Shown: one piece after another, positions 1 through 8,049 of the stretch
Layout of the letters: every line of letters begins with the position of its first letter
How positions within the stretch are numbered: the stretch's first letter is position 1
Assembly: GCF_008905045.1 (NCBI RefSeq)
Contig: NZ_VWMY01000014.1
Coordinates: 124,001-188,000 of the forward strand
Reading direction: 5' to 3'
DNA from: Streptomyces albicerus
GTDB taxonomy: Bacteria; Actinomycetota; Actinomycetes; Streptomycetales; Streptomycetaceae
Length of the DNA stretch: 64,000 nt
Translations under genes and position numbers: made by a program
Notes under the pieces: generated by a model
Seen by the model: the letters and a program-made list of their open reading frames with translations, nothing else
The model's database searches: none
Told to the model about the DNA's origin: nothing

Positions 1-117
1 GTCCCGCCCGCGCACTCTGACTCTCCCGCTCCGCCGCCGCTGCAGCAGTCCATAGGCGCTCGCCGCCACGAGCACCACCACGCACACCACAAGTCCGGTC
101 ATCTTCGGCTTCAGCAT
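1..117 (-). CDS. Thioredoxin-family membrane-anchored protein, 5' end only (runs off the window)
   Basis: Only the N-terminus is visible. Two in-frame ATGs (117 and 102) open a single hydrophobic helix (LVVCVVVLVAASAYGLL) followed by a basic, Arg-rich stretch, and the frame is still open at base 1. This N-terminal anchor, placed head to head with a DUF4395 gene, is what I remember of actinobacterial membrane-tethered thioredoxin-like proteins. The CXXC domain would lie outside the window, so the family call is inference from context. The start at 102 (MTGLV) looks the more natural one. Confidence 0.5.
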   Translation of the reverse strand, partial: MLKPKMTGLVVCVVVLVAASAYGLLQRRRSGRVRVRGRD

Positions 118-153
118 TCACGCGACTGCAAAGATTCCCGTGACCATGGAACG

Positions 154-167
154 TTCCGCATGCGGAA
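154..167. promoter_or_regulatory. 14-bp perfect palindrome in the thioredoxin/DUF4395 divergent promoter region
   Basis: TTCCGCATGCGGAA is self-complementary over 14 bp and lies between the two divergent genes. It covers the upstream candidate ATG (160) of the DUF4395 gene, which favours the later ATG at 178 and suggests a regulator site. No regulator gene adjoins it. Confidence 0.35.
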
Positions 168-177
168 TGCTTGCTTC

Positions 178-594
178 ATGGACATCGATGCGAGAGGGCC
201 GCGTTTCGGAGCGGCCGTGACGACCGTCGTACTGGCGGTCGTGCTGATCACCGGCAGCGCATGGCTGCTGGCCTGGCAGACGCTGGCGTTCGCGCTGGGG
301 GCGGCGGGGGGCGTGGGGCGCTCGCCGTACGGCTGGCTGTTCCGCAAGGCCGTGCGTCCCCGGATCGGGCCGCCGACGGAGTTCGAGGCGCCCGAGCCGC
401 CGCGGTTCGCGCAGGCGGTCGGGCTGGCGTTCGCGCTGTTGGGCCTGGTCGGTTACGCGGTGGGCCCGGAGTGGCTGGGGCTCGCGGCGACCGGGGCGGC
501 GCTCGCGGCGGCGTTTCTCAACTCGGCGTTCGGGTACTGCCTCGGGTGCGAGATGTACCTGCTGGTTCGGCGGATGGCGGTACGCGCGAAGTAA
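178..594 (+). CDS. DUF4395 domain integral membrane protein
   Basis: About 138 residues with four hydrophobic segments and the family signature near the C-terminus, FGYCLGCEMYLL, which carries a Cys-x-x-Cys pair (YCLGC). Such proteins sit next to thioredoxin-like genes, and a role in membrane thiol redox chemistry is an inference from that pairing. I start at ATG 178 (MDIDARGPRF), the usual N-terminus of the family; an in-frame ATG at 160 lies inside a palindrome. It diverges from the truncated thioredoxin-like gene. The biochemical activity is not established. Confidence 0.75.
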   Translation: MDIDARGPRFGAAVTTVVLAVVLITGSAWLLAWQTLAFALGAAGGVGRSPYGWLFRKAVRPRIGPPTEFEAPEPPRFAQAVGLAFALLGLVGYAVGPEWLGLAATGAALAAAFLNSAFGYCLGCEMYLLVRRMAVRAK

Positions 595-782
595 AGACGG
601 CTTAAAACTCCGAGGTGGATCAAGGGGTGACGTGACGAGGATCTCGCCCTTGCCGGGCACCAGGACTGGTCACTCGTCCGTTCTTGGGGCACGATCTGCG
701 CAATGCCGTAAACCTACGGCTGCGTAACTTCCCGCCGGGAGCCCCTTCCCAGGCAGAGCAGAGAGAAGGGTCCAACCCGTCC

Positions 783-1511
783 ATGGCTGAGCTTGCCTAC
801 CGTCCCGCCATCGGTCTCGCCCGCACCTTGTTCAAGGCCTGGGACCTGAAGATCGACTGCAAGGGATCGGAGAACATCCCGCGCTCGGGCGGTGCGGTGC
901 TGGTGAGCAATCACATCAGCTATCTCGACTTCATCTTCGACGGTCTCGCCGCCCTGCCGCAGAAGCGTCTGGTCCGCTTCATGGCGAAGGAGTCGGTGTT
1001 CCGGCACAAGGTCTCCGGGCCGCTGATGCGCAACATGAAGCACATCCCGGTGGACCGCACGCAGGGCGAGACGGCGTACGCGCACGCGCTGGAGTCGCTG
1101 CGTTCCGGTGAGATCGTCGGGGTCTTCCCCGAGGCCACCATCTCGCAGTCGTTCACGCTGAAGAGCTTCAAGTCGGGTGCCGCGCGCATGGCCCAGGAGG
1201 CCGGCGTCCCGCTGATCCCGATGGCCGTGTGGGGCACGCAGCGGCTGTGGACGAAGGGCCACCCGCGCAACTTCAAGCGCAGCCACACCCCGATCACCAT
1301 CCGCGTCGGCGAGGCGATCGAGGCCTCGCGCGACAAGTACGCGGGCGCGATCACACGGCAGCTGCGCGAGCGCGTCCAGGAGCTGCTGGAAGCCGCGCAG
1401 CGCGCCTATCCCGTACGCCCGAAGGGGCCGAACGACACCTGGTGGATGCCGGCGCACCTCGGCGGCACCGCTCCGACCCCCGAAGAGGTCAAGGCAGCCG
1501 AGGCGCGCTAG
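783..1511 (+). CDS. PlsC-type 1-acylglycerol-3-phosphate acyltransferase
   Basis: Predicted 242-residue lysophospholipid acyltransferase that would transfer an acyl chain to the sn-2 position of lysophosphatidate at the cytoplasmic membrane face. The catalytic H(X)4D box is at residues 44-49 (HISYLD). The acceptor-binding FPEAT block is at about 115-119, where many homologues have FPEGT. ATG 783 is preceded by GAGAAGGG and begins MAELAYRP, a natural family start; the frame is open further upstream but without a convincing start. It is monocistronic and followed by an intergenic double-hairpin repeat. Confidence 0.85.
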   Translation: MAELAYRPAIGLARTLFKAWDLKIDCKGSENIPRSGGAVLVSNHISYLDFIFDGLAALPQKRLVRFMAKESVFRHKVSGPLMRNMKHIPVDRTQGETAYAHALESLRSGEIVGVFPEATISQSFTLKSFKSGAARMAQEAGVPLIPMAVWGTQRLWTKGHPRNFKRSHTPITIRVGEAIEASRDKYAGAITRQLRERVQELLEAAQRAYPVRPKGPNDTWWMPAHLGGTAPTPEEVKAAEAR

Positions 1512-1539
1512 GCGCTCCGCGGGACGCGCGGGGTGGTCG

Positions 1540-1616
1540 TCTGCGGGTTCGTCGTGGCTGGTCGCGCCCACGCGGCGGAGCCGCATGATGTCACAGCCCC
1601 GCGCCCCTAGGGGGCG
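1540..1616 (+). repeat. Intergenic double-hairpin repeat, copy A
   Basis: Contains GGCTGGTCGCGCCCACG, then a GCGGC-GGA-GCCGC stem-loop, a short A/T-richer spacer, ACAGCCCCGCGCCCC and a second arm pairing GCGCCCC with GGGGGCG. The same layout recurs at 40429-40500 and 62985-63048 in the opposite orientation. It lies between the convergent acyltransferase and transglutaminase-like genes. No coding capacity is evident. Confidence 0.8.
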
Positions 1617-1667
1617 AAGTGCCGTCCATGCCGGGCCCATTGACGAGTCCGCCTTCCCTGCCTTGCC

Positions 1668-2261
1668 TCAGAGTGCGGCGGGGAGGGTCTTCCACAGGTG
1701 CGGTCGGTCGGGGGCGGCCCTGAGGGCGGTCAGGACGGCCGGGTGTGGTTCGGCGTACAGCGCCGGGTAGTCCAGCTCATTGGACTCGGGGTCGGGCGTG
1801 AAGGCCAGCTGCTCACCGTCCAGGGAGAACTGGGCGTTCACGCCGGGCTTGTTGCCGCGGGGATCCTGCCGGTGCCAGGCGCCGTTGAATCGCACGGCGA
1901 CCAGACCGTGTACGACATGCCCGCTTCCGTCGTCCTGCAGGAGCGACTGGTAGCAGAACGCGGTGGGGATGTCCTCGGCCCGCAGCAGGGCGGCCAGGGC
2001 GTGGGCCTTGGCGTAGCAGATGCCGGTGCCCTGCTCCAGGACGTCGGAGGCACGCCAGGTGACGCGCGGGTCGCCGGAGTCCTGCGAGTGCGGGATGGTG
2101 TCACGCACGAAATCGAACGCGGCGCGCGCATAGGCATACGAGTCGTCCGCGCCCCGAGCGAGGCGCGCGACCGTCTCCCGCACGAGCGGATGATGGTGGT
2201 CGACGACCTCGTCGGCGGCCAAGTAGGCGGACAGGTCGGGGGTGTTCTGGATCAGCTCCAT
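1668..2261 (-). CDS. Transglutaminase-like cysteine-protease-fold protein
   Basis: Predicted 197 residues with a transglutaminase-like core. The catalytic triad is visible as C82 (GTGICYAK), H118 (VVHGLVAV) and D133 (RQDPRG). The start at 2261 gives MELIQNTPD; upstream in-frame starts exist but add a run that looks non-native. Proteins of this family are cytoplasmic amidohydrolases or peptidases of mostly unknown substrate. It is monocistronic, with no partner gene that indicates its target. Confidence 0.8.
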   Translation of the reverse strand: MELIQNTPDLSAYLAADEVVDHHHPLVRETVARLARGADDSYAYARAAFDFVRDTIPHSQDSGDPRVTWRASDVLEQGTGICYAKAHALAALLRAEDIPTAFCYQSLLQDDGSGHVVHGLVAVRFNGAWHRQDPRGNKPGVNAQFSLDGEQLAFTPDPESNELDYPALYAEPHPAVLTALRAAPDRPHLWKTLPAAL

Positions 2262-2348
2262 GCCCGCAGAGCATAGGAATACGATCACCCGAGAGTCAAT
2301 GACTTTTCAGGTGACCGTATATCTATGCGCTATGCGGAGCGCTATGGG

Positions 2349-3422
2349 TTACTGGCGGGCCATCTCCTCCTTCAGCGCCGCCACGAACCCGTCGACGTCG
2401 TCCTCGGTGGTGTCGAAGGAGCACATCCAGCGGACGTCGCCCGCGGCCTCGTCCCAGAAGTAGAAGCGGTAGCGCTTCTGCAGGCGTTCGCTCACGTCGT
2501 GGGGCAGCCGGGCGAAGACCGCGTTGGCCTGCACCGCGTGGAGGATCTCGACGCCGTGCACCGCACGGACGCCCTCGGCGAGGCGCTGGGCCATCTCATT
2601 GGAGTGCCGGGCGTTGCGCAGCCACAGGTCCTTGGCGAGCAACGCCTCCAACTGCACGGAGACGAAGCGCATCTTGGAGGCGAGTTGCATCGACATCTTG
2701 CGCAGATGCTTCATGTGGCTGACGGCGTCCTGGTTGAGGACGACGACGGCCTCGCCGAACAGCGCGCCGTTCTTGGTGCCGCCGAAGGACAGGACGTCCA
2801 CGCCGACCGCGTTGGTGAACGTCCGCATCGGGACGTTCAGGGAGGCGGCCGCGTTGGCTATCCGGGCGCCGTCGAGGTGCACCTTCATGCCGTGCGCGTG
2901 GGCGTGCTCGCAGATCGCGCGGACCTCGTCGGGTGTGTAGACGGTGCCCAGTTCGGTGTTCTGGGTGATCGACACGACCTGCGGCATCGCACGGTGCTCG
3001 TCCTCCCAGCCCCACGCCTGCCGGTCGATCAGCTCGGGGGTGAGCTTCCCGTCGGGCGTGGACACCGTGAGCAGCTTGAGGCCGCCCATGCGCTCGGGGG
3101 CGCCGCCCTCGTCGACGTTGATGTGCGCGCTCTCCGCGCAGATCACCGCGCCCCAGCGGTCCGTGAGCGCCTGGAGGGCCACGACGTTGGCGCCCGTTCC
3201 GTTGAAGACGGGGAACGCCTCCGCACTCGCGCCGAAGTGGCTGCGGATCACCTGCTGGAGGTGGTCGGTGTAGTCGTCCTCGCCGTACGCGATCTGGTGC
3301 CCGCCGTTGGCCAGGGCCAGGGCGGCGAGCACCTCGGGGTGAGCCCCCGCGTAGTTGTCGCTGGCGAAGCCGCGGACCTCCGGGTCGTGGCGCTGCCGCG
3401 CGTCGGTCTTCGGCGGGTTCAC
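2349..3422 (-). CDS. Low-specificity threonine aldolase / beta-eliminating lyase (PLP enzyme)
   Basis: Predicted 357-residue fold-type I PLP enzyme of the threonine aldolase family (L-threonine or allo-threonine to glycine and acetaldehyde). The Schiff-base lysine is K217 in FGGTKNGALFG; D184 (HLDGAR) would contact the pyridine nitrogen, and H100 (AESAH) would stack on PLP. The GTG start at 3422 overlaps the SDR stop (GTGA), so translation is coupled. It is the last gene of a three-gene operon with DUF6421 and an SDR, so its physiological substrate may be a specialised beta-hydroxy amino acid rather than threonine. That last point is inference. Confidence 0.8.
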   Translation of the reverse strand: MNPPKTDARQRHDPEVRGFASDNYAGAHPEVLAALALANGGHQIAYGEDDYTDHLQQVIRSHFGASAEAFPVFNGTGANVVALQALTDRWGAVICAESAHINVDEGGAPERMGGLKLLTVSTPDGKLTPELIDRQAWGWEDEHRAMPQVVSITQNTELGTVYTPDEVRAICEHAHAHGMKVHLDGARIANAAASLNVPMRTFTNAVGVDVLSFGGTKNGALFGEAVVVLNQDAVSHMKHLRKMSMQLASKMRFVSVQLEALLAKDLWLRNARHSNEMAQRLAEGVRAVHGVEILHAVQANAVFARLPHDVSERLQKRYRFYFWDEAAGDVRWMCSFDTTEDDVDGFVAALKEEMARQ

Positions 3423-4180
3423 GGCTTCTCGGTCAGCCACAGACGCTTTCCGTTCACTTCGGAGGCGGGCCGCTCCCAGACGCCGGTGATGGCCTCGGCC
3501 AGCTCCTTGACGTCCGTGAAGCCCGCGAACTTCGCGTTGGGCCGCTCGGCGCGCATCGCCTCGTGCACCAACGCCTTCACGACCAGGATGGCGGCCGCTG
3601 ACGTCGGCCCGTCCCCTCCCGCGGCGATCCCGGCTTTGCGGAAGAAGTCCGCCATGGCCAGCGTCCATGCCTCGGCCGCGGCCTTGGCGGCGGCGTAGGC
3701 GGCGTTGCCCGCGGTGGGCTTACTGGCGCCCGCGGCACTGATGAGCACGTACCTGCCCCGGTCGCTGCGCTGCAGCCCCTCGTGGAAGGCGAGGGAGGTG
3801 TGCTGCACGGTGCGGATGAGCAGCAGCTCGAGGAGGTCCCAGTCGTCCAGGACCGTCTTGGTGAAGGTCTCGCTGCCGCGCCAGCCGCCGACGAGGTGGA
3901 CCAGGCCGTCGACGCGTCCGAAGTCCTTCTCGATGCGGGTGGCCCAGTCCCGGGTCGACTGCAGGTCGAGCAGGTCGACCGTGTCGCCGACGACGGTGGC
4001 GCCGCCGTGCGCGTAGCGGGCCGCGTCCACGGCCTCGGCCAGTCGCTCCGGATCGTTGTCGGAGCCGACGACGACGGCCCCCGCCTCGGCGAGCCGCAGC
4101 AGCGCCGCCCGGCCCGCGGGGCCGCCCGCGCCGGCCACCGCGATCACCGCGCCGCTCAGTGCCCCGTTCCCGTTCCCCAT
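3419..4180 (-). CDS. Short-chain dehydrogenase/reductase
   Basis: Predicted 253-residue Rossmann-fold oxidoreductase. The glycine-rich motif is GAGGPAG (17-23); S148, Y162 and K166 (YAAAK) form the SDR catalytic set; WLTEKP closes the protein. The ATG at 4180 is preceded by AGGAGG at about 8 bases. An alternative GTG at 4234 would overlap the DUF6421 stop (GTGA). The gene lies 50 bp after DUF6421 and overlaps the next gene by 4 bp, so it is in the same operon. The substrate is unknown. Confidence 0.8.
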   Translation of the reverse strand: MGNGNGALSGAVIAVAGAGGPAGRAALLRLAEAGAVVVGSDNDPERLAEAVDAARYAHGGATVVGDTVDLLDLQSTRDWATRIEKDFGRVDGLVHLVGGWRGSETFTKTVLDDWDLLELLLIRTVQHTSLAFHEGLQRSDRGRYVLISAAGASKPTAGNAAYAAAKAAAEAWTLAMADFFRKAGIAAGGDGPTSAAAILVVKALVHEAMRAERPNAKFAGFTDVKELAEAITGVWERPASEVNGKRLWLTEKP

Positions 4181-4230
4181 GGTCTTCGCCTCCTGAGCAG
4201 CAGCGTTCGCTGTATCGATGGTGCGGGGGC

Positions 4231-5628
4231 TCACGCAGCCACCCGCTCGGCGCTCGCAGCGGTGATGCCCTTGGTGGAGGCGATCACGTTCTTCAGCTTC
4301 TTGGAGAGCGCCTCATAGAACATGCTCAGGGGAAACTCGTCAGGAAGCACGTCGTCTACGAGCTTTCGCGGCGGCAGAGTCAGATCGAGGGCGTCCGGGC
4401 CCTTGGCCCAGCGGGAGCCCGGGTGCGGGGCGAGGTACTGGGACACCAGCTCGTACGCGGCGAACCAGTGGACCAGCTTCGGACGGTCGATGCCGTCGCG
4501 GTACAGCTGCTCGATCTCGGCGCACAGCTGGTTGGTGACCTGCGGGGCGCGCTGCCAGTCGATGGACAGCTTGTTGTCGGTCCAGCGGACGACGTCGTGC
4601 TTGTGCAGATAGGCGAAGAGCAGCTGGCCGCCGAGCCCGTCGTAGTTGCGGACGCGGTCGCCGGTGACGGGGAAGCGGAACATCCGGTCGAACAGCACCG
4701 CGTACTGCACGTCGCGGCCCTGCGGGAAGCCGTCGGCCTCCAGCTTCACGGCCTCCTTGAAGGCGGTGAGGTCGCAGCGCAGCTCCTCCAGGCCGTACAT
4801 CCAGAACGGCTGGCGCTGCTTGATCATGAACGGGTCGAAGGGCAGGTCGCCGTGGCTGTGGGTGCGGTCGTGGACCATGTCCCACAGGACGAAGGCCTGC
4901 TCGCAGCGCGCCTGGTCGCCGACCATCTCGCGGATGTCGTCGGGCAGTTCGAGCCCGAGCGTGCCGACGGCGGCCTCGGTGACCTTGCGGAAGCGGGCGG
5001 CCTCGCGGTCGCAGAAGATGCCGCCCCAGCTGAACCGCTCGGGGGCTTCGCGCACGGCGATGGTCTCCGGGAAGAGGACGGCCGAGTTGGTGTCGTAGCC
5101 GGCCGTGAAGTCCTCGAATTTGATGCCGCAGAACAGCGGGTTGTCGTAGCGGGTGCGCTCCAGCTCGGCCAGCCAGTCGGGCCAGACCATGCGCAGCACG
5201 ACGGCTTCGAAGTTCCGGTCCGGGTTGCCGTTCTGCGTGTACATCGGGAAGACGACCAGGTGCTGGAGCCCGTCCTCGCGGTGTGCCGCGGGCTGGAAGG
5301 CCAGCAGCGAGTCGAGGAAGTCGGGCACCTTGAAGCCGCCGTCGGCCCAGCCGCGCAGGTCCTTGACGAGCGCCTGGTGGTAGGCGGCGTCGTGCGAAAG
5401 GAGCGGGGAGAGCTCCTCGACGGCGTCCACGACACGGCGTACGGCGCGTTCGGCGTCGGCCGGATCCGGGGCGTTCTCGGCGTCGAAGTCGATCGACCCG
5501 TCCTTGGACTGCCATGGCCGGATCTGTTCCACGGCGTTCTTCAGCACAGGCCAGGCCGGGTGCTCCACCACCTTGACCCGGGGAGGAACCTGCCCCTCCG
5601 CACCTACCTGCACAAGAATTTCCGTCAT
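4231..5628 (-). CDS. DUF6421 family protein
   Basis: Predicted 465-residue soluble protein of a family I recognise only as DUF6421, widespread in Streptomyces. It begins MTEILVQVG at ATG 5628, 7 bases after GGAGGATG. His/Asp-rich patches (HDRTHSHGDLPFDPF and FAYLHKHD) could bind a metal or form an active site, but I cannot assign a reaction. There is no signal peptide or membrane segment. It heads the operon with an SDR and a threonine-aldolase-like enzyme, which suggests a metabolic role. Confidence 0.75.
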   Translation of the reverse strand: MTEILVQVGAEGQVPPRVKVVEHPAWPVLKNAVEQIRPWQSKDGSIDFDAENAPDPADAERAVRRVVDAVEELSPLLSHDAAYHQALVKDLRGWADGGFKVPDFLDSLLAFQPAAHREDGLQHLVVFPMYTQNGNPDRNFEAVVLRMVWPDWLAELERTRYDNPLFCGIKFEDFTAGYDTNSAVLFPETIAVREAPERFSWGGIFCDREAARFRKVTEAAVGTLGLELPDDIREMVGDQARCEQAFVLWDMVHDRTHSHGDLPFDPFMIKQRQPFWMYGLEELRCDLTAFKEAVKLEADGFPQGRDVQYAVLFDRMFRFPVTGDRVRNYDGLGGQLLFAYLHKHDVVRWTDNKLSIDWQRAPQVTNQLCAEIEQLYRDGIDRPKLVHWFAAYELVSQYLAPHPGSRWAKGPDALDLTLPPRKLVDDVLPDEFPLSMFYEALSKKLKNVIASTKGITAASAERVAA

Positions 5629-6004
5629 GACCCATCCTCCACGGGAGAACCTCGCGTATGGACACCGTATGCGTGCAGGGTTCTCCGCCACAAGTAGAGG
5701 TCCGGGAGATTGTCCTGCCTCACCCCTACCCTCACCGCCTTTTTTCCTGTCGGATGCCGTGACGGCGATTACTTCCGCCGTCTGCTGGGTAGCGGCAGAG
5801 ATCAGGTCAACGCGTTCGGGACTCGCCCACCCAGGGGTGAGGCGCAAGAGCCGCGGCACGGCCGTTCGCACGGCTGGAAGGCCTCATTCCCCACTGTCGG
5901 AGCGGGTCCAACGCCGGGCCGGGCGATTAGGCTGCGGGCTTGCCGCGTGGGCACGGGACCGCAGCGCGGCAGCCGAGCCGCCGTCGACGGAAGCGGAGTC
6001 AGTC
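5629..6004. other. 376-bp divergent intergenic region, DUF6421 / GDPD
   Basis: Promoter space for the leftward DUF6421 operon and the rightward GDPD gene. Near the DUF6421 start, GGAGAACC (from about 5642) and a GGTTCTCC copy (about 5680) form an imperfect inverted pair flanking two CGTATG direct repeats, which is a possible operator. I see no gene in the rest. Confidence 0.3.
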
Positions 6005-6688
6005 TTGAACTTCCTCACCATCGGTCACCGCGGAATCATGGGTGTCGAACCCGAGAACACCCTCCGTTCCTTCATCGCCGCCCAGCAGGCGGGCCTCGAC
6101 CTGATCGAACTCGATCTGCACCTGAGCAAGGACGGCGCGCTCGTCGTCATGCACGACGCCGACGTGGACCGTACGACCGACGGTTCGGGACCGATCGTCG
6201 AGAAGACCCTCGCCGAGCTGCGCGTGCTGGACGCGGGCCGCGGTGAGCGCATCCCGGTCTTCGAGGAGGTCCTGGACGCCGTCACGGCCCCGCTGCAGGC
6301 CGAGATCAAGGATGTGGCCGCGGCCCGCGCGCTCGCCGAGGTCATGAACCGGCGCGACCTGGCCGGCCGGGTCGAGGTCCTGTCGTTCCACGACGAGGCG
6401 ATCGCCGAGATCGCGCGGCTCGTGCCCGGCGTGCGCACGGCGCTGGTCGCCAGCCGCTATGGCATCGATGTCGTCGAGCGGGCCACCGCCGTCGGCGCGA
6501 CGAGTCTCGTACTCAACATCCGGCGGCTCACCCTGGAGATCGTCGAGCACGCGCGCAAGGCGGACCTGCGGATCATCGGCTGGGTCGTGAACACCCAGGA
6601 CCACCTGCGTCTCGTACGCGCCCTGGAACTGGACGGCGCGACCACCGACTATCCGGAGATCAAGCGCACCGGCCGCTTCACGGCCTGA
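6005..6688 (+). CDS. Glycerophosphodiester phosphodiesterase family protein
   Basis: Predicted 227-residue GDPD TIM-barrel enzyme that hydrolyses glycerophosphodiesters to glycerol-3-phosphate and an alcohol. The motif GHRG (7-10) with EPENT at 15-19 supplies the first catalytic His and the acidic metal ligands; IELDLHLSKDG and VMHD supply the second set. The start is TTG 6005 after GGAAGCGGAG; a later start would remove the essential HRG motif. There is no signal peptide, so it is likely cytoplasmic. Confidence 0.85.
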   Translation: MNFLTIGHRGIMGVEPENTLRSFIAAQQAGLDLIELDLHLSKDGALVVMHDADVDRTTDGSGPIVEKTLAELRVLDAGRGERIPVFEEVLDAVTAPLQAEIKDVAAARALAEVMNRRDLAGRVEVLSFHDEAIAEIARLVPGVRTALVASRYGIDVVERATAVGATSLVLNIRRLTLEIVEHARKADLRIIGWVVNTQDHLRLVRALELDGATTDYPEIKRTGRFTA

Positions 6689-6715
6689 CGGCTGTGCGAG
6701 TCCGCGGCGCCACGG

Positions 6716-7255
6716 TCATGCGAGCGGCTTCACCAGCAGCTCGAACTGCAGGTCGTCGCGCTGCGGGATGCCGAACCGCTCGTCGCCGTACGGGAAGGGG
6801 GTCATCCTTCCCGTACGGCGGTAGCCGCGCCGCTCGTACCAGGCGATGAGGTCGTTCCGTACGGAGATCACGGTCATGTGCATCTCCTGCGCGCCCCAGG
6901 TCTCGCGGGCGTGGCGCTCCGCCTCGGCGATGATCACCTTGCCGAGGCCGGCGCCCTGGAGCGTGGGGCTGACCGCGAACATGCCGAAGTAGGCGTGGTC
7001 GCCGCGGTGTTCGAGTTGGCAGCAGGCGACCACCGTGCCATCGCGCTCGACGGTCAGCAGCCGGCTGTCGGGGGACTTGATGACCGCGCGCACACCCTCC
7101 GGGTCGGTCCGCTGGCCCTCGATGATGTCCGCCTCGGTGGTCCAGCCTGTGCGGCTGGAGTCCCCCCGGTAGGCCGACTCGATCAGCGCGACGAGGGCGT
7201 CCACATCGGCGTCGGTGGCGTCGCGGAAGGCCAGTCCGGTGGCGGCGGTGTCCAT
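6716..7255 (-). CDS. GNAT family N-acetyltransferase
   Basis: Predicted 179 residues with a full GNAT fold: acetyl-CoA loop LQGAGLGKVII, the beta-4 strand YFGMFAVSPT upstream of it, and a C-terminal WYERRGYRRTGR motif typical of GNAT motif B. Acceptor substrate unknown. It is convergent with the GDPD gene and followed upstream, beyond its own start, by the MITE-like element at 7313. Confidence 0.85.
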   Translation of the reverse strand: MDTAATGLAFRDATDADVDALVALIESAYRGDSSRTGWTTEADIIEGQRTDPEGVRAVIKSPDSRLLTVERDGTVVACCQLEHRGDHAYFGMFAVSPTLQGAGLGKVIIAEAERHARETWGAQEMHMTVISVRNDLIAWYERRGYRRTGRMTPFPYGDERFGIPQRDDLQFELLVKPLA

Positions 7256-7312
7256 GGAACGGTTCTCCGAATCTCGGGCGCGGCTCGGGCACGGATGAGC
7301 GTAACCCCGGCA

Positions 7313-7491
7313 CTAGGGCCTGTCTGACAATTCCCGTCTGCCTCGCGACGCCATGCACGCACTCTCGCCGCACCAGGCGCAGACCCAAGTACGTCCAGTA
7401 CGAGGCTCTACGCCCGGCACGCCGAGAGCACGCACCTGACGCCGCGCGGCCGCCCTCCGGGCGACGACGGGAATTGTCAGACAGGCCCTAG
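7313..7491. mobile_element. 179-bp MITE-like fold-back element with perfect 26-bp terminal inverted repeats
   Basis: Bases 7313-7338 and 7466-7491 are exact reverse complements of each other (26 of 26). The outer ends read CTAGGGCCTGTCTGACAATT and its complement, so each edge is CTAG. The interior is an imperfect palindrome around GTACGTCCAGTAC (about 7395), so the whole element could fold into one long hairpin. It has no transposase of its own. CTAG edges suit IS5-type targeting, and an IS5-type transposase scrap lies 430 bp away, but the link is inference. Confidence 0.85.
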
Positions 7492-7502
7492 GCTCGGGGT
7501 GC

Positions 7503-7889
7503 ATGGTGCATGTACTGAGCAGCCGGACCTTGCTCCGCCCCACCGATCCCGAGCGCTCCCGCGCCTTCTACGGCGAGAAGCTGGGCCTTCCCGTCTACCG
7601 CGAGTTCGGCACGGGCCCCGAGCGCGGCACCGTCTACTTCCTCGGCGGCGGCTTCCTCGAGGTCTCCGGCCGCTCCGAGCAGCCCCCCTCCCGCGCCGTC
7701 AAACTGTGGCTGCAGGTCGCGGACGTGACCGCGGCATACGAGGAGCTCGCGGCCGCGGGCGTCGAGGTGCTCCGGCCCCCGGTGAAGGAACCATGGGGGC
7801 TGATCGAGATGTGGCTCACGGATCCGGACGGCACGGAGATCGTGGTCGTGGAGGTACCTGCGGACCACCCGCTGCGGTACCGGCCGTGA
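7503..7889 (+). CDS. VOC family (glyoxalase/bleomycin-resistance-like) protein
   Basis: Predicted 128 residues with one vicinal-oxygen-chelate module: LLRPTDPERSRAFYGEKLG at the N-terminus and the C-terminal metal-ligand strand GLIEMWLTDPDGTEIVVVE. ATG 7503 follows GGGG, 11 bp after the end of the MITE-like element, so the element must supply or displace part of the promoter and leader. Its 3' end is duplicated in tandem. The function could be dioxygenase-like or drug binding; the substrate is unknown. Confidence 0.8.
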   Translation: MVHVLSSRTLLRPTDPERSRAFYGEKLGLPVYREFGTGPERGTVYFLGGGFLEVSGRSEQPPSRAVKLWLQVADVTAAYEELAAAGVEVLRPPVKEPWGLIEMWLTDPDGTEIVVVEVPADHPLRYRP

Positions 7890-7920
7890 GCGGCCCACCC
7901 CCTGCGGTACCGGCCGTGAG
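7861..7920 (+). repeat. 30-bp tandem duplication across the VOC stop codon
   Basis: Units 7861-7890 and 7891-7920 match at 28 of 30 positions (core CTGCGGTACCGGCCGTGAG). The first copy encodes the last residues and stop of the VOC gene; the second repeats them downstream. It ends where transposase-derived sequence begins, so it may mark an insertion or deletion junction. Confidence 0.9.
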
Positions 7921-7922
7921 CG

Positions 7923-8033
7923 ATCAACCGGCTCAAACAGCACCGGGCCCAGGCCACCCGATACGACAAGCGCCACTACGTCCACCTCGGCACCGCCACT
8001 GCCGCGGCACCGGTGATCCGGCTCCCCTCGTGA
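7923..8033 (+). pseudogene. C-terminal remnant of an IS5-type transposase
   Basis: Reads INRLKQHRAQATRYDKRHY... to a TGA at 8031-8033. NRLK(Q/R)HR-ATRYDK is the conserved C-terminal block of IS5/IS1182-like DDE transposases in actinomycetes. Only about 36 codons remain, with no start and no DDE residues upstream. It is in frame with the preceding VOC gene but separated by two stop codons. Confidence 0.75.
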
Positions 8034-8049
8034 GGGTCAGGATCAGCCC

